Positions 18,521 through 28,087 of a stretch of 64,000 nucleotides of DNA are shown here, piece by piece. The DNA comes from Hymenobacter roseosalivarius DSM 11622. Its GTDB lineage: Bacteria > Bacteroidota > Bacteroidia > Cytophagales > Hymenobacteraceae. The DNA lies in NCBI RefSeq assembly GCF_900176135.1, contig NZ_FWWW01000068.1, positions 1 to 64,000 on the forward strand. The letters are read 5' to 3'. Positions within the stretch are counted from its first letter, which is position 1; each line of letters starts with the position of its first letter. The position numbers and the translations under genes were made by a program. The notes below the pieces were generated by a model. The model was given only the letters and a program-made list of their open reading frames with translations. It was not told the DNA's origin and did no database searches.

Positions 18521-20566
18521 ATGAGTCTTATGCCTGCCCACCGCACTCTGCTTCATGCCCTGGCCGATACCTTTATCCCCGGCATTGAAGGCAAGTCAGA
18601 GAAAGCAGAATTCTGGGCCCAAAGCGGCTCTCAGGGTATAGATGTAGACAAAGCTTTGGCTGCCATTGCCGCTCAGCCCGAAGCTGCTCAGCAGGAGTTT
18701 CGGCAGTTGCTGAAGCTACTGGACAGCCCGGCTTTAGGCCTGACCTGGTTTGGGCCGCCCAAGCCCTTCGTGCGCCTCACGCCAGATCAGCGTCAGCAGA
18801 TGCTCCAGAGTTGGGCGGGAAGTAATGTGCCCCAGCTGCGCAAAGGGTTTCACGCGCTCCGCAAACTGCTGACATTTCTGTATTACGGCTCGTCGTCGGC
18901 CGAAAAAAGCAATGCTACCTGGGCGGCGCTGGGGTATCCGGGCCCGCTGCCCGATGAAGTGGTAAGCACCGAAAAGCCGCTGAAAACCCTGCGCCCAACA
19001 GCCGACGTGACCTACGACTGCGACGTGCTGGTAATTGGCAGCGGAGCCGGGGGCGGCGTAGTGGCCGCTGAGCTAGCGGTTGCTGGCCATAGCGTATTAG
19101 TACTCGAAAAAGGCCCCTACTGCCACGGCTGCGACTTTACTCAGCGCGAAGTGGACATGATGGGCCAGCTCTACGATGCCCGCGGCGCCTTGAGTACCCA
19201 GGATGGCGGCGTAGCTCTATTGGCTGGAAGCTGCCTGGGCGGCGGCACCACCGTCAACTGGGCCGGCTCGTTCCGCACTCCCGATTATGTGCTGGAAGAA
19301 TGGGCCCGCGAGCATCAGGTGCCGCACTTCACGTCTGCTGAGTTTAAAAACAGTCTCGATGCCGTGGCCCGCGCCCTGAGCGTAAATACCGACTACCCTC
19401 GCCACAACGGCCAGAACCAAGCCCTGAAGGATGGCTCAGCCAAGCTAGGCCAAGCGACCAAGCTAATTCCACGGAATGAAAAAGGCCTCACCGACTCCGA
19501 CGCGCACTTCCAGGGCCTGGGCTACACGACCCTGGGCGACCGGTACGGCATTAAGCAAGGCACGCTGAATACCTATTTGCCTCAGGCTTTTGCCTGCGGT
19601 GCCCGCCTGCTGGCCGATACCCGCGTGGAGCGCGTGACGGTGCGAACTGGTCAGGCCTCGGGCGCTGAAGCCGTGCACATCACAGCCGATGGTAAGCTCG
19701 TGCGCGTGACGGTGCGGGCGCGGCGCGTGGTGGTAGCTGGTGGTGCTATTCAGACCCCGGCGCTGCTCCTGCGCAGCGGGTTACACCATCCACATCTGGG
19801 TCAACACCTGCATTTGCATCCCACGGTGGCCGTTTCAGGGTTGTATTCGCACCTGATGAACTCCTGGCACGGGCCGAGCATGTCGGTGGTGAATGACTGC
19901 TTTACCCGCCTCAATGGCACCAACTTTGGCGTGAAGCTGGAAACGCCCCCCGCCCACGCGGGCCTGATGGCGATGGTGCTGCCGTGGCGGTCGGGTGAGC
20001 AGCACAAGCAGCTGATGCTCAACGCCGCGCACTTAGGCAACTTCATCGTGCTAACCCGCGACCGGGACGGGGGCCGCGTAACTATTGATCAACATGGTGC
20101 CCCTTTGGTCGACTATGTACTTAGCCCATTCGACCGCAACTCCATGCTTCAGGGTGTGCGCGCGGCGGCCAACATTCATGTGGCAGCCGGGGCGCATACA
20201 GTGTATTTGCCCCACGGTACCTTACCGACGCTTTACGCTCAGAATGGCGTGGTGCAAAACCCGGAGGTGCTGGATAATTTACCGCAACTGGGGTGGAAAC
20301 CGAACCAGTTCAGCCTCTACAGTGCCCACCAGATGAGCACCTGCCGCATGGGTGGCGTGCGGGCAACGCATCCGCTGGCGCCCAGCGGCGAAACCTACGA
20401 GGTAAGCCACCTCTATGTAGCCGATGGCTCGGCCTTTCCGGCCTGTAGTGGCGTAAATCCGATGCTGACGATTATGGCGCTGGCCCACTATACGGCCCAG
20501 CAAATAAAGGCTGGATTGGTGGGTAGCGGAGCAAAAACGCGTCAGCAGCTGGCCGTTAGCGAGTAG
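18521..20566 (+). CDS. GMC-family oxidoreductase (fatty alcohol oxidase-like)
   Basis: A 681-residue flavoenzyme with the FAD motif VIGSGAGGGVVAAEL at about residue 170, a 160-residue helical N-terminal domain, GSCLGGGTTVNWAG (GMC signature 1), and a C-terminal MSTCRMGG and ADGSAFPACSGVNPM, which contains the histidine/asparagine region of GMC active sites. The N-terminal domain before the FAD motif is typical of long-chain fatty alcohol oxidases (FAO). It would oxidise an alcohol to an aldehyde, which the upstream dehydrogenase could take further. ATG at 18521 is preferred to a TTG six bases upstream. Confidence 0.85.
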   Translation: MSLMPAHRTLLHALADTFIPGIEGKSEKAEFWAQSGSQGIDVDKALAAIAAQPEAAQQEFRQLLKLLDSPALGLTWFGPPKPFVRLTPDQRQQMLQSWAGSNVPQLRKGFHALRKLLTFLYYGSSSAEKSNATWAALGYPGPLPDEVVSTEKPLKTLRPTADVTYDCDVLVIGSGAGGGVVAAELAVAGHSVLVLEKGPYCHGCDFTQREVDMMGQLYDARGALSTQDGGVALLAGSCLGGGTTVNWAGSFRTPDYVLEEWAREHQVPHFTSAEFKNSLDAVARALSVNTDYPRHNGQNQALKDGSAKLGQATKLIPRNEKGLTDSDAHFQGLGYTTLGDRYGIKQGTLNTYLPQAFACGARLLADTRVERVTVRTGQASGAEAVHITADGKLVRVTVRARRVVVAGGAIQTPALLLRSGLHHPHLGQHLHLHPTVAVSGLYSHLMNSWHGPSMSVVNDCFTRLNGTNFGVKLETPPAHAGLMAMVLPWRSGEQHKQLMLNAAHLGNFIVLTRDRDGGRVTIDQHGAPLVDYVLSPFDRNSMLQGVRAAANIHVAAGAHTVYLPHGTLPTLYAQNGVVQNPEVLDNLPQLGWKPNQFSLYSAHQMSTCRMGGVRATHPLAPSGETYEVSHLYVADGSAFPACSGVNPMLTIMALAHYTAQQIKAGLVGSGAKTRQQLAVSE

Positions 20567-20668
20567 GCTTCGAGGCCTATGATTGAAGCAATTATCCGTG
20601 GCAGGAGGGAGGATATGGCCATTTGCCGCTATTTCGCGTATGCAGGGCACACTCCTACTTTTTGTCCC

Positions 20669-21103
20669 ATGGGTTCCGCCCCCTTCTTACTTGCTTTGGC
20701 CTTACTGGTGGCCACTACGTTTAGCTGTGCCCGTCGCAAAAAGGCCTACATTCCCAACGCTCCCACGACCACCGCTGCCCCGGCACCTGCCCCGGCTGCG
20801 CCCGTAGAGCGTCGCGCCGCCCGCGACCTCACCGACGTGATGACCGACGAGCTAAAACTGCTCCCCGATCAGCAGGCGAAGGTGCGCGCTATTCTGACTT
20901 CTACGGTGGAGCAGGTAAACGATGCCCAGAAAAAGCACGGTGCCGATCGCACGGCCCTGTTAACCGATCTAAAAGCCATCAATGCTCGCTCGGAAGGACA
21001 ATTAAAGCAGGTGCTGACGCCGACTCAATACCAGCAGTATCAAACCAAAAAGCGGGCAATGCAAGCCGAAATGCAGTCCCGCAAAACGGGCGGTGGGCGC
21101 TAA
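20669..21103 (+). CDS. Small lipoprotein with Spy/CpxP-like helices
   Basis: A 144-residue lipoprotein: MGSAPFLLALALLVATTFSC has lipobox TFSC. A Pro/Ala-rich linker is followed by a helical section where DELKLLPDQQAKVRAIL and QVLTPTQYQQYQ resemble the LTxxQ motifs of Spy/CpxP-like periplasmic proteins and metal-sensor-like relatives. Probably a periplasmic chaperone or stress-binding protein; the exact role is not known. The ATG at 20669 fits the signal peptide. Confidence 0.7.
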   Translation: MGSAPFLLALALLVATTFSCARRKKAYIPNAPTTTAAPAPAPAAPVERRAARDLTDVMTDELKLLPDQQAKVRAILTSTVEQVNDAQKKHGADRTALLTDLKAINARSEGQLKQVLTPTQYQQYQTKKRAMQAEMQSRKTGGGR

Positions 21104-21152
21104 AAACCCCTGGCTATTATCGCCAATAAGAAAAAGCCAATACCGAACGTCC

Positions 21153-21244
21153 GTCTTACAGAGCGGAGCAAAGCATCTCGCTTGCGGTCGTTGCAGTAGT
21201 AAACCAACGAAGCGACCGAGATGCTTCGCTCCGCTCTGCATGAC
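21153..21244. repeat. Family A inverted-repeat element
   Basis: Arms of 28 bases (GTCTTACAGAGCGGAGCAAA.. opposite GTCATGCAGAGCGGAGCGAA..) with three mismatches around a 36-base spacer. Confidence 0.8.
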
Positions 21245-21256
21245 CGCCTATTTATG

Positions 21257-21307
21257 TAGTAGAGAAAAAGCCCCCCAGCATCATGCTGGGGGGCTTTTTC
21301 TCTACTA
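21257..21307 (+). terminator. Very long G6C-type terminator
   Basis: A perfect 24-bp stem (21257-21280 with 21284-21307) around a 3-base loop. Its GC core AGCCCCCCAGCA and complement contain the G6C word in both orientations. Between this and the promoter at 21511 the DNA is AT-rich; a dyad GAAGATAT-N8-ATATCTTC lies at 21365-21388 and might be an operator, low confidence. Confidence 0.9.
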
Positions 21308-21510
21308 AGATCTTAGCAAGTTGTTATATACAAAATTGCAAATGATTGACTGAGAGTATCTTGAGAAGATATTAGATCTGATATCTTCACTTCGGTCCTC
21401 CTAAGCAACTGTTGGTCAATTCTAAGCATCTTTTGTGTTACTGAATACAAATAGAGAAAAGCAAAGACGCTGGTTATGAGTGCTTATCCAAAAATTAATA
21501 CTACAAATTC

Positions 21511-21541
21511 TTTGAATTCTAAATAAAAGTAGTCTACTTTG
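21511..21541 (+). promoter_or_regulatory. Promoter of the MacB-like exporter operon
   Basis: TTTG at 21511-21514, 20 bases, then TACTTTG at 21535-21541, close to the Bacteroidota consensus TTTG-N19-TAnnTTTG. It lies 52 bases upstream of the ATPase start. Confidence 0.5.
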
Positions 21542-21592
21542 TATTGCCTGCTACTAGGTTTAGCACTTAACCTGATTTTTACTCTCTGCGCC

Positions 21593-22309
21593 ATGATTGA
21601 GTTGCATGATATCCGTAAAAGTTATGCAGTAGGTCCCAACCGGTTAGCTGTGCTTAAGGGTATCGATTTGCACATTCGGGAAGGAGAGCTGGTGAGCATT
21701 ATGGGCTCGTCGGGGTCGGGGAAAAGTACTTTGCTCAACATCCTGGGAATACTCGATGACTACGACAGCGGGGAATACCGACTGGCCGGCAACCGCATCG
21801 ACCGCAACCTCTCCCAAACGCGGGCCGCGCAGTACCGCAATCAGTTTTTGGGCTTCGTATTTCAGTCGTTTAATCTGCTGAGCTTCAAAAACGCCATGGA
21901 AAACGTGGCGCTGCCGCTCTATTATCAGAAAATGAGCCGGCGCGAGCGCAACCGTATGGCGCTGGAGTACCTCGACCGCGTGGGCCTGCTCGACCGCGCC
22001 GACCACTTGCCGAGCGAGCTGTCTGGGGGGCAAAAACAGCGCGTGGCCATTGCCCGTGCGCTCATTAGCCAACCCAAGCTCATCTTGGCCGACGAACCCA
22101 CCGGTGCCCTCGATACGCATACTACCCAGGAGGTGATGGACATTTTCAAGCAGGTAAACCGCGAGGGCATGACGGTTATCATCGTGACCCACGAAAACGA
22201 CATTGCAGCCCAAACCCACCGCGTGATCCGGGTGCGCGATGGACTGGTGATAGATGATGAACAAGGCACGGATGAGGAGATGCTGGCGGCCCAGCGCTTC
22301 ATCAGTTAG
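21593..22309 (+). CDS. ABC transporter ATPase (MacB/LolD type)
   Basis: A 238-residue ATP-binding protein. Walker A GSSGSGKST near residue 38, Q-loop region GFVFQSFNLLSF, ABC signature LSGGQKQRVAIARAL, Walker B LILADEPTGALD and switch histidine VTHEND are all intact. It belongs to the MacB/LolD/FtsE group that powers mechanotransmission exporters. It heads an operon with a secreted protein, two permeases and a membrane fusion protein and must serve those permeases. ATG at 21593 is chosen since the upstream leucine-rich codons run into the promoter. Confidence 0.93.
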   Translation: MIELHDIRKSYAVGPNRLAVLKGIDLHIREGELVSIMGSSGSGKSTLLNILGILDDYDSGEYRLAGNRIDRNLSQTRAAQYRNQFLGFVFQSFNLLSFKNAMENVALPLYYQKMSRRERNRMALEYLDRVGLLDRADHLPSELSGGQKQRVAIARALISQPKLILADEPTGALDTHTTQEVMDIFKQVNREGMTVIIVTHENDIAAQTHRVIRVRDGLVIDDEQGTDEEMLAAQRFIS

Positions 22310-22405
22310 AATATAAACACCACGAAAGAGCGGCTTTGCTAAGCCAAGTAACCGTAGCTGCCCACTTCTTGCCTTTCAGAACAAACGAGCTAACCTTTCC
22401 GAGCT

Positions 22406-22912
22406 ATGAAAAAGAACTTACTGATTTGGGTGCTGCTACTAGTGGTTAGCGCCGCCCAGGCCCAGGTCACGAATAACGTGTCCGGCAATGTGGATAAGCA
22501 GGTCTTGTCCAAGCAGATAACCCAACTGATGCGCAACCCCAAGAAGCCGAATCAGGACTTGCAGTTTGTGCTCAGTGGCTGCCACGCCCAGCAGATAATC
22601 CGCGATAATAAGGCAGATGTGCAAATGTCGCAGCCGGTATCGGTGAGCTACAGCAAGGGCGAATCGGGCTGGGGCGTGAAGCTCAAGGATGGCATGTTTG
22701 AAATGAAGCTGGACTTTGCTTGGGCCGATGTAACGGGCCTGAGCTACGAGCGGGAAACCGACGATGATGATCAGACCTACTACAGCCTGAAGATAAAGAG
22801 CCAGAAAAAAGCCAGCGGCACCACCTTCGACTTGCCGCTGTATACTACCAACGAAACGGTAGTGAAAAACGTGATGCAGCGCCTGGAAAAAGTGCGCCAG
22901 AGCTGCAAATAA
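22406..22912 (+). CDS. Secreted protein of the exporter operon
   Basis: A 168-residue protein with signal peptide (MKKNLLIWVLLLVVSAAQAQ). The mature part has a single cysteine in FVLSGCHAQQII and a second near the C-terminus (QSCK), which could form a disulphide. No known domain recognised. It sits 97 bases after the ATPase and 93 before the first permease, so it is likely co-transcribed and periplasmic, but its role in export is only suggested by position. Confidence 0.7.
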   Translation: MKKNLLIWVLLLVVSAAQAQVTNNVSGNVDKQVLSKQITQLMRNPKKPNQDLQFVLSGCHAQQIIRDNKADVQMSQPVSVSYSKGESGWGVKLKDGMFEMKLDFAWADVTGLSYERETDDDDQTYYSLKIKSQKKASGTTFDLPLYTTNETVVKNVMQRLEKVRQSCK

Positions 22913-23005
22913 GCCGGAAAAAGCCCCCCGGCCTGTAGCCTGTCGGCTCGTTAGCGGCACCGGCAACTCAACTCCTCAACACTTCATAAAGCAGTACCAA
23001 AAGCC

Positions 23006-24247
23006 GTGTTCGACGTCGACAAATGGCAGGAAATTCTGGGCACGATGCGCCGCAACAAGTTGCGCACCTTCCTGACTGCGTTTGGGGTGTTTTGGGGCAT
23101 TTTTATGCTGGTGCTCCTGCTGGGTGCGGGCAAAGGGATGGAGAATGGCATCTTCAAGGAGTTTGGTGCCGGCGCCCGCAACAGCTTGTATATCAGCGGT
23201 GGAAAAACCTCCATTCCCTACAATGGCCTGAAGCCCGGCCGCGAAATCAAGCTCACCAATGTTGATCAGGATGCCATTCGCCGCCAGATAGATGGCGTAG
23301 AGCTACTGGCCACCCGCAACCGGCTTTTCGGCGAGTACACCATTATGCGGGGCACCAAAAACGGCTCTTACCAAGTGTTTGGGGCCAGCGCCGATTTCTT
23401 TGAGCTCAACGGTGAAGTGCTCAAATCGGGCCGCCTGCTGAATCCGATGGACGTGATTGAGCGGCGCAAAGTGATGATTCTGGGCGAAAAGGTGCGCAAG
23501 GTACTCTTTGGCGATGAGCCGGCTTTGGGCCAGTATGTGCAGGTGAAGGGCGTTTTCTTCAAGATAGTAGGCACCTTCACCAACACTCAAAACCAGGGCC
23601 GCAACGAGGAACGGGCCTACACCCCATTTAGCACCTTTCAAACGACGTTTAATCAGTACAATCAGGTGCAACTTATGGGCCTGACGACGCGCCCGGGTAT
23701 TCCGGTAAAGCAGGTTGAAGACCAGGTGCGCGTGCTGCTGGCGGCCCGCCACAAGTTCGACCCTGCCGATAAGGAGGCTCTTGACCTAGAGAATAATGAA
23801 GAGGAAGTGCAGCGATTCCAGGGTTTATTCACTGGTATTAAGCTATTTGTATCGGTAATTGGCGTGCTTACACTGGTAGCGGGCGTAGTTGGTGTCAGCA
23901 ACATCATGCTCATCATCGTGCAGGAACGCACCCGCGAAATCGGGGTGCGGAAGGCGCTGGGCGCTACTCCCTGGAGCATTATCAGCATGATCCTGCAGGA
24001 GTCGGTGGTCATCACGGGCTTGTCGGGCTACTTGGGGCTGCTGGCCGGCGTGGCGTTGCTTGATGCAGTGCGCTACGCGCTCGATCAAGCTGGCGGTACT
24101 ACGTCCTACTTCGACCGGCCGGAAGTAGATGTGACGGTGGCCGTCAGCGCGATTATACTGCTGGTAATAGCCGGTGCCATAGCCGGTTTGGTGCCCGCCA
24201 TGAAAGCGGCCAATGTGAAACCTATTGAAGCCTTAAAAGCAGAGTAA
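23006..24247 (+). CDS. MacB-like ABC permease 1
   Basis: A 413-residue permease. TM1 (FLTAFGVFWGIFMLVLLLGAG) follows MRRNKLRTF; a large periplasmic MacB_PCD domain (residues 50-270) follows, with GRLLNPMDVIERRKVMILG; then FtsX-type helices with RTREIGVRKALGATPWSII and a C-terminal GLVPAMKAANVKPIEAL. Four membrane spans in total, as in MacB, FtsX and LolCE. Starts with GTG at 23006, since the MFDVDKW opening matches the sister permease. The stop lies within a family D repeat (24244-24341). Confidence 0.92.
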   Translation: MFDVDKWQEILGTMRRNKLRTFLTAFGVFWGIFMLVLLLGAGKGMENGIFKEFGAGARNSLYISGGKTSIPYNGLKPGREIKLTNVDQDAIRRQIDGVELLATRNRLFGEYTIMRGTKNGSYQVFGASADFFELNGEVLKSGRLLNPMDVIERRKVMILGEKVRKVLFGDEPALGQYVQVKGVFFKIVGTFTNTQNQGRNEERAYTPFSTFQTTFNQYNQVQLMGLTTRPGIPVKQVEDQVRVLLAARHKFDPADKEALDLENNEEEVQRFQGLFTGIKLFVSVIGVLTLVAGVVGVSNIMLIIVQERTREIGVRKALGATPWSIISMILQESVVITGLSGYLGLLAGVALLDAVRYALDQAGGTTSYFDRPEVDVTVAVSAIILLVIAGAIAGLVPAMKAANVKPIEALKAE

Positions 24248-24341
24248 CACCAAGCTCCAGCTTGGCGCATACTTGGGGGCGGCTGCAAAAAGCCCCCCAA
24301 CGCATTATTCAACGATTCGCCAAGCAGGAGCTTGGTGTTAC
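24244..24341. repeat. Family D inverted-repeat element
   Basis: Arms GTAACACCAAGCTCCAGC.. (24244-24267) and their complement (24318-24341) with one mismatch in 24, around a spacer that includes GCAAAAAGCCCCCCAA. The left arm includes the stop codon of the permease gene. Confidence 0.8.
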
Positions 24342-24352
24342 ATCCAACCCCC

Positions 24353-25594
24353 ATGTTCGACCTTGATAAATGGAGCGAAATCTGGAGCACCGTGCGGCGG
24401 CACAAGCTGCGCACGGGGCTGACGGCGTTTGGCGTGTTCTGGGGGATTTTTATGCTGGTAGTGCTGCTGGGCGCGGGCAAGGGCTTTCGCAACGGCGTAG
24501 AGCAGGAGTTCGACGTAGCCAAAAACGCCGTTTTCGTTTGGACCCAGCGCACCAGCGTGCCCTACATGGGCCTGAAGGCGGGCCGGTTTATTCAGCTCAC
24601 CAACGACGACGTGCGGGCCATTGAGCGCCAGGTGCCTGAGGCCGCTTTCATATTGCCTCGCTGCGAGCTTCATGGCACGTTTACGGTGCAGGTGCCGCCA
24701 AAAAGCGGGGCATTTACGGTAAAGGGCGAGTACCCCGGCTACCCCGCCGTGCAGGCCATGGATTTGCAGCAGGGCCGCTTCGTGAATGAAACGGACATCC
24801 GGGAGCGGCGCAAGGTGGCCATTATCGGCGACCGGGTGGTGGCTGTGCTCTTTATGGGAGCTAACCCAATGGGTAAGTATATCAACATCAAGGGTATCTA
24901 CTTCCGCGTGGTGGGCGTGTTCAAGGGTAGCGGCCGGCCTGAGGAAGCCCAGCAGGATGCGCAGACCATCTTTGTCCCGCTGACTACGCTGCAAATTGCT
25001 TTCAACCAAGTGAATAAGGTGGATTACTTCGCCTTCATCCCAAAGCCCGGCATTCCGGCGGCAGTTGTGGAAACCAAGGTGAAAGAAGTGCTGCGGCGCC
25101 AGCACAAAGTAGCGCCCACCGACGACCGTGCGTTCGGCTCGGCCAATGTGGAGGAGGAATATGCTCGCGTGCAGGGCCTGTTCACGGGTATTTCGGGCTT
25201 TAGCTGGCTGGTGAGCATCGGGACCATTTTGGCCGGCATTATCGGCGTGAGCAACATCATGCTGATCGTGGTGAAGGAGCGAACCAAGGAAATTGGCATT
25301 CGCAAGGCGCTGGGTGCCACGCCCTGGAGCATCGTGAGCCTGATTGTTCAGGAAAGCATCGTGCTGACGGCCGCGGCTGGTATGGTGGGGCTGCTGGCCG
25401 GCACCGCGCTGATGGCGGGCATCAGCCACCTCATTGCCGGCCAGCAGACGAGCTTTTTTGCCAATCCGCAGGTGGATGTCGGCGTGGCCCTGACGGCTAT
25501 CGGGCTGCTGGTTTCGGCCGGGACCCTGGCCGGACTGGTGCCCGCCAGTATTGCCGCCCGCGTGCAGCCGGTGGTGGCTTTAAAGGATGAGTAG
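24353..25594 (+). CDS. MacB-like ABC permease 2
   Basis: A 413-residue paralogue of the preceding permease: same opening MFDLDKWSEIW, same TM1 (LTAFGVFWGIFMLVVLLGAG), periplasmic MacB_PCD domain and FtsX motif RTKEIGIRKALGATPWSIV. Two such permeases most likely form a heterodimer with the single ATPase of the operon. Starts at ATG 24353, just after a family D repeat. Confidence 0.92.
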   Translation: MFDLDKWSEIWSTVRRHKLRTGLTAFGVFWGIFMLVVLLGAGKGFRNGVEQEFDVAKNAVFVWTQRTSVPYMGLKAGRFIQLTNDDVRAIERQVPEAAFILPRCELHGTFTVQVPPKSGAFTVKGEYPGYPAVQAMDLQQGRFVNETDIRERRKVAIIGDRVVAVLFMGANPMGKYINIKGIYFRVVGVFKGSGRPEEAQQDAQTIFVPLTTLQIAFNQVNKVDYFAFIPKPGIPAAVVETKVKEVLRRQHKVAPTDDRAFGSANVEEEYARVQGLFTGISGFSWLVSIGTILAGIIGVSNIMLIVVKERTKEIGIRKALGATPWSIVSLIVQESIVLTAAAGMVGLLAGTALMAGISHLIAGQQTSFFANPQVDVGVALTAIGLLVSAGTLAGLVPASIAARVQPVVALKDE

Positions 25595-25597
25595 TTT

Positions 25598-25648
25598 GCC
25601 TCAACCCCTAGCCCCTTCTCCCGAAGAGAAGGGGCTAGGGGTTGAGGC
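25598..25648. repeat. Family C repeat, near-perfect palindrome
   Basis: A 23-bp stem (25598-25620 with 25626-25648), GCCTCAACCCCTAGCC.. around a 5-base loop. It spans the interval after the second permease and upstream of the fusion-protein start. Confidence 0.75.
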
Positions 25649-25682
25649 CTTCACCAGAACAACAAACCCAACACAAATACCC

Positions 25683-26798
25683 ATGAAACGCTTCTTCCTC
25701 GCTCTCTTAGTGTTACTGCTGTTGGCTGGTTTCAGCTGGTTGGGCTACTACTTCTACCGCCAGGCCAACGTGGACCCCGTCGTGTACAAAACAGAGCAGC
25801 CCTTCGTCGCTGATATTGTGAAGAAAACGGTGGCCACGGGCAGCATCGTGCCGCGCCGGGAAGTCCTTATTAAGCCTCAGGTATCGGGAATTGTGGAGGA
25901 GCTGTACGTGGAGGCGGGGCAGCCGGTGAAGGAGGGTCAGCTCATTGCCCGTATTCGCACCGTGGCTAACGCCACCAGCGTCAACAGCGCCCAAACCGGC
26001 ATTCAGGCTGCACGCATTGCACTAGAAACCAGTAAAATGGACTTGGATAGGCAGCAAAAGCTTTATGATCAAAAGGTGATTGCCCAGCAGGAATATTTAC
26101 GCTTCCTGAATGATTATCGGGCGAAAAAGCAGGTTTTGGACGCGGCCGAGAGCAACCTCCAGATTGCCCAGCGCGGCGCCTCGCGCAACACCGGCGGCTC
26201 GCTGAATCTGGTGCGTTCTACCATCACCGGGCTGCTGTTGGATGTGCCGATTAAAGTGGGCGCCTCCGTGGTGGAGCGCAACAACTTCAACGAAGGCACG
26301 ACCATCGCCTCCGTAGCCGACATGAAAAGCCTCGTGTTTGAGGGCAAAATCGACGAGAGCGAAGTGGGCAAAGTGCGCGAGGGCATGGACCTGAACCTAA
26401 CCATCGGCGCGCTGGAGAACCAGGCGTTTCCGGCCACGCTCGAATACATTGCCCCTAAAGGCGTGCTGGAAGAAGGCGCCATCAAGTTTCAGGTGCGCGC
26501 CCGCCTCAACCTCAAGCCAGGCCAGTTCCTCAGAGCCAACTACTCGGCCAACGGCGACATCGTGCTGGGCCGCCGCGACGACGTGCTGGCCATTCGCGAA
26601 AGCCTGCTGCAGTTTGGTAAGGTGAACAAAGACAGCGTGTTTGTGGAGATAGAAAAAGCCCCCCAGCAGTTCCAGAAGCGCATGATTAAGACGGGCTTAT
26701 CGGATGGCATCAACGTCGAAATCGTATCGGGGCTGAGCAAGGAAGACAAGGTGAAAGTGCTGGGCCCGCCGGCCGAGGACGAGAAGAAAAAGTCGTAG
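25683..26798 (+). CDS. Membrane fusion protein (HlyD/MacA type)
   Basis: A 371-residue periplasmic adaptor. An N-terminal membrane anchor (MKRFFLALLVLLLLAGFSW) is followed by a lipoyl/barrel half (VLIKPQVSGIVEELYVEAG), a helical hairpin (residues 95-160), a second lipoyl half with IGAL.. sequence, and a C-terminal GLSDGINVEIVSGL. It bridges the inner-membrane ABC permease to an outer-membrane channel. No TolC-like gene lies in this operon. The ATG at 25683 is preferred: an upstream ATG at 25587 would read through the family C repeat. Confidence 0.9.
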   Translation: MKRFFLALLVLLLLAGFSWLGYYFYRQANVDPVVYKTEQPFVADIVKKTVATGSIVPRREVLIKPQVSGIVEELYVEAGQPVKEGQLIARIRTVANATSVNSAQTGIQAARIALETSKMDLDRQQKLYDQKVIAQQEYLRFLNDYRAKKQVLDAAESNLQIAQRGASRNTGGSLNLVRSTITGLLLDVPIKVGASVVERNNFNEGTTIASVADMKSLVFEGKIDESEVGKVREGMDLNLTIGALENQAFPATLEYIAPKGVLEEGAIKFQVRARLNLKPGQFLRANYSANGDIVLGRRDDVLAIRESLLQFGKVNKDSVFVEIEKAPQQFQKRMIKTGLSDGINVEIVSGLSKEDKVKVLGPPAEDEKKKS

Positions 26799-26870
26799 GG
26801 CACGCGTAAGCGTTGGCTGATGGGTAGTGGCTAAGCGTGGGGGGCAAAACTCTTACTGGGGCGGCTTCGT

Positions 26871-28031
26871 TTGCACATCACTTACTATTTCCCCCTAGTT
26901 GTGCGCCGCCAATCCTACACTCTCCATTTCACTCCCAAGCTCAGCTACAACACCGACAAAAAGCACGTGCGCGACGGCCTCTCCACGGTGCTGCGTACCG
27001 GCGATAACCTCTGGCTAAGCTGCGACGAGCGCACCACTATCGAGCGCCTGCGCCTCATAGGGCCGCACGCGTTTGGTGAGCACTGCTCGTATGAGCTAAC
27101 CGACCTGCTCGACCTGCCTTCGGACGAAGATGAGGAGATTGACATTGAAGGCATGGGCGAGGCTGACAACTACCTCTGGCTAATTGGCTCGCATAGCCTG
27201 AAGCGAAAAAAGCCCGACCACAAAGACACGGACACGGCCAAGCAAATCGCTCGCTTAGCCAAGATCGAAGAAGAGTCGAACCGGTATTTGCTGGCGCGTA
27301 TTCCGCTGGTGCTGAACGCCGAAACCGGCAACTACGAGCTGCACAAAGAAGCGCCGCACCCCACCGACCCTTCCCAGACCTTGTGCGCGGCCCAACTGCA
27401 CAGCACCAGCAACGCCAACGACCTGTTCGATCTTCTGGCCGATGACCCGCACCTGAAGCCGTTTATCAAGATCCCGGGTAAAGACAACGGCTTTGATGTT
27501 GAAGGCTTAGCGGCCGCGCCCGATGGTCGGCTATTTGTGGGGCTGCGTGGGCCGGTGCTCCGGGGTTGGGCCATTGTTTTGGAACTGCTGCCCAAAGAGG
27601 ACAAGAAAGGCCGCCTGCGCCTCGATAAAATAAAAGGCGCCGAGCAGGTCTATTACAAAAAACACTTCCTGGACCTGGATGGAATGGGCGTGCGCGAATT
27701 GCGCCAGATCGGCTCGGATATTCTGATGCTGGCCGGCCCCACAATGGACCTCGACGGCACCATTGCCGTGTACCGCTGGCCCAATGCCCTGGTGCAGCCT
27801 CAGGACAGCCTCATCGGACCTGGTAAGGTGCACCGCCTTTTCGATGTGCCGCATGGCCACGGGCCTACTTCCGGGCAGGATAAAGCGGAGGGCATGGCCG
27901 TACTGGACGATAAGCACGTACTCAGCGTGTTTGACAGCCCCACGGAGGCTCGCAAAAAAGCCCCCCACGAAGTGGTGGCCGACTCGTTTCTGCTGCCCGG
28001 CCCAGATAGCGCACCCCAGCCGCAAGGCTAA
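26871..28031 (+). CDS. DUF3616 domain protein
   Basis: A 386-residue protein resembling DUF3616 family members, which form a beta-propeller: DNLWLSCDERTTIERL, IDIEGMGEADNYLWL, FDVEGLAAAPDGRLFVGLRG and DKAEGMAVLDDKHVLSVFDS are evenly spaced DxEG..A or EG.A blade motifs. No signal peptide. Function unknown. The start is uncertain: TTG at 26871 gives ten extra residues over GTG at 26901; I kept the longer form. Confidence 0.75.
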   Translation: MHITYYFPLVVRRQSYTLHFTPKLSYNTDKKHVRDGLSTVLRTGDNLWLSCDERTTIERLRLIGPHAFGEHCSYELTDLLDLPSDEDEEIDIEGMGEADNYLWLIGSHSLKRKKPDHKDTDTAKQIARLAKIEEESNRYLLARIPLVLNAETGNYELHKEAPHPTDPSQTLCAAQLHSTSNANDLFDLLADDPHLKPFIKIPGKDNGFDVEGLAAAPDGRLFVGLRGPVLRGWAIVLELLPKEDKKGRLRLDKIKGAEQVYYKKHFLDLDGMGVRELRQIGSDILMLAGPTMDLDGTIAVYRWPNALVQPQDSLIGPGKVHRLFDVPHGHGPTSGQDKAEGMAVLDDKHVLSVFDSPTEARKKAPHEVVADSFLLPGPDSAPQPQG

Positions 28032-28087
28032 GGCCGCGCGGTTTTCATATTTCTAAATACCTGACAAGCTATTATCACGCTTCGTTT

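Noticed and set aside
24338..25429. Long open frame on the minus strand (363 codons)
   Set aside because: His/Arg-rich shadow of the second permease.
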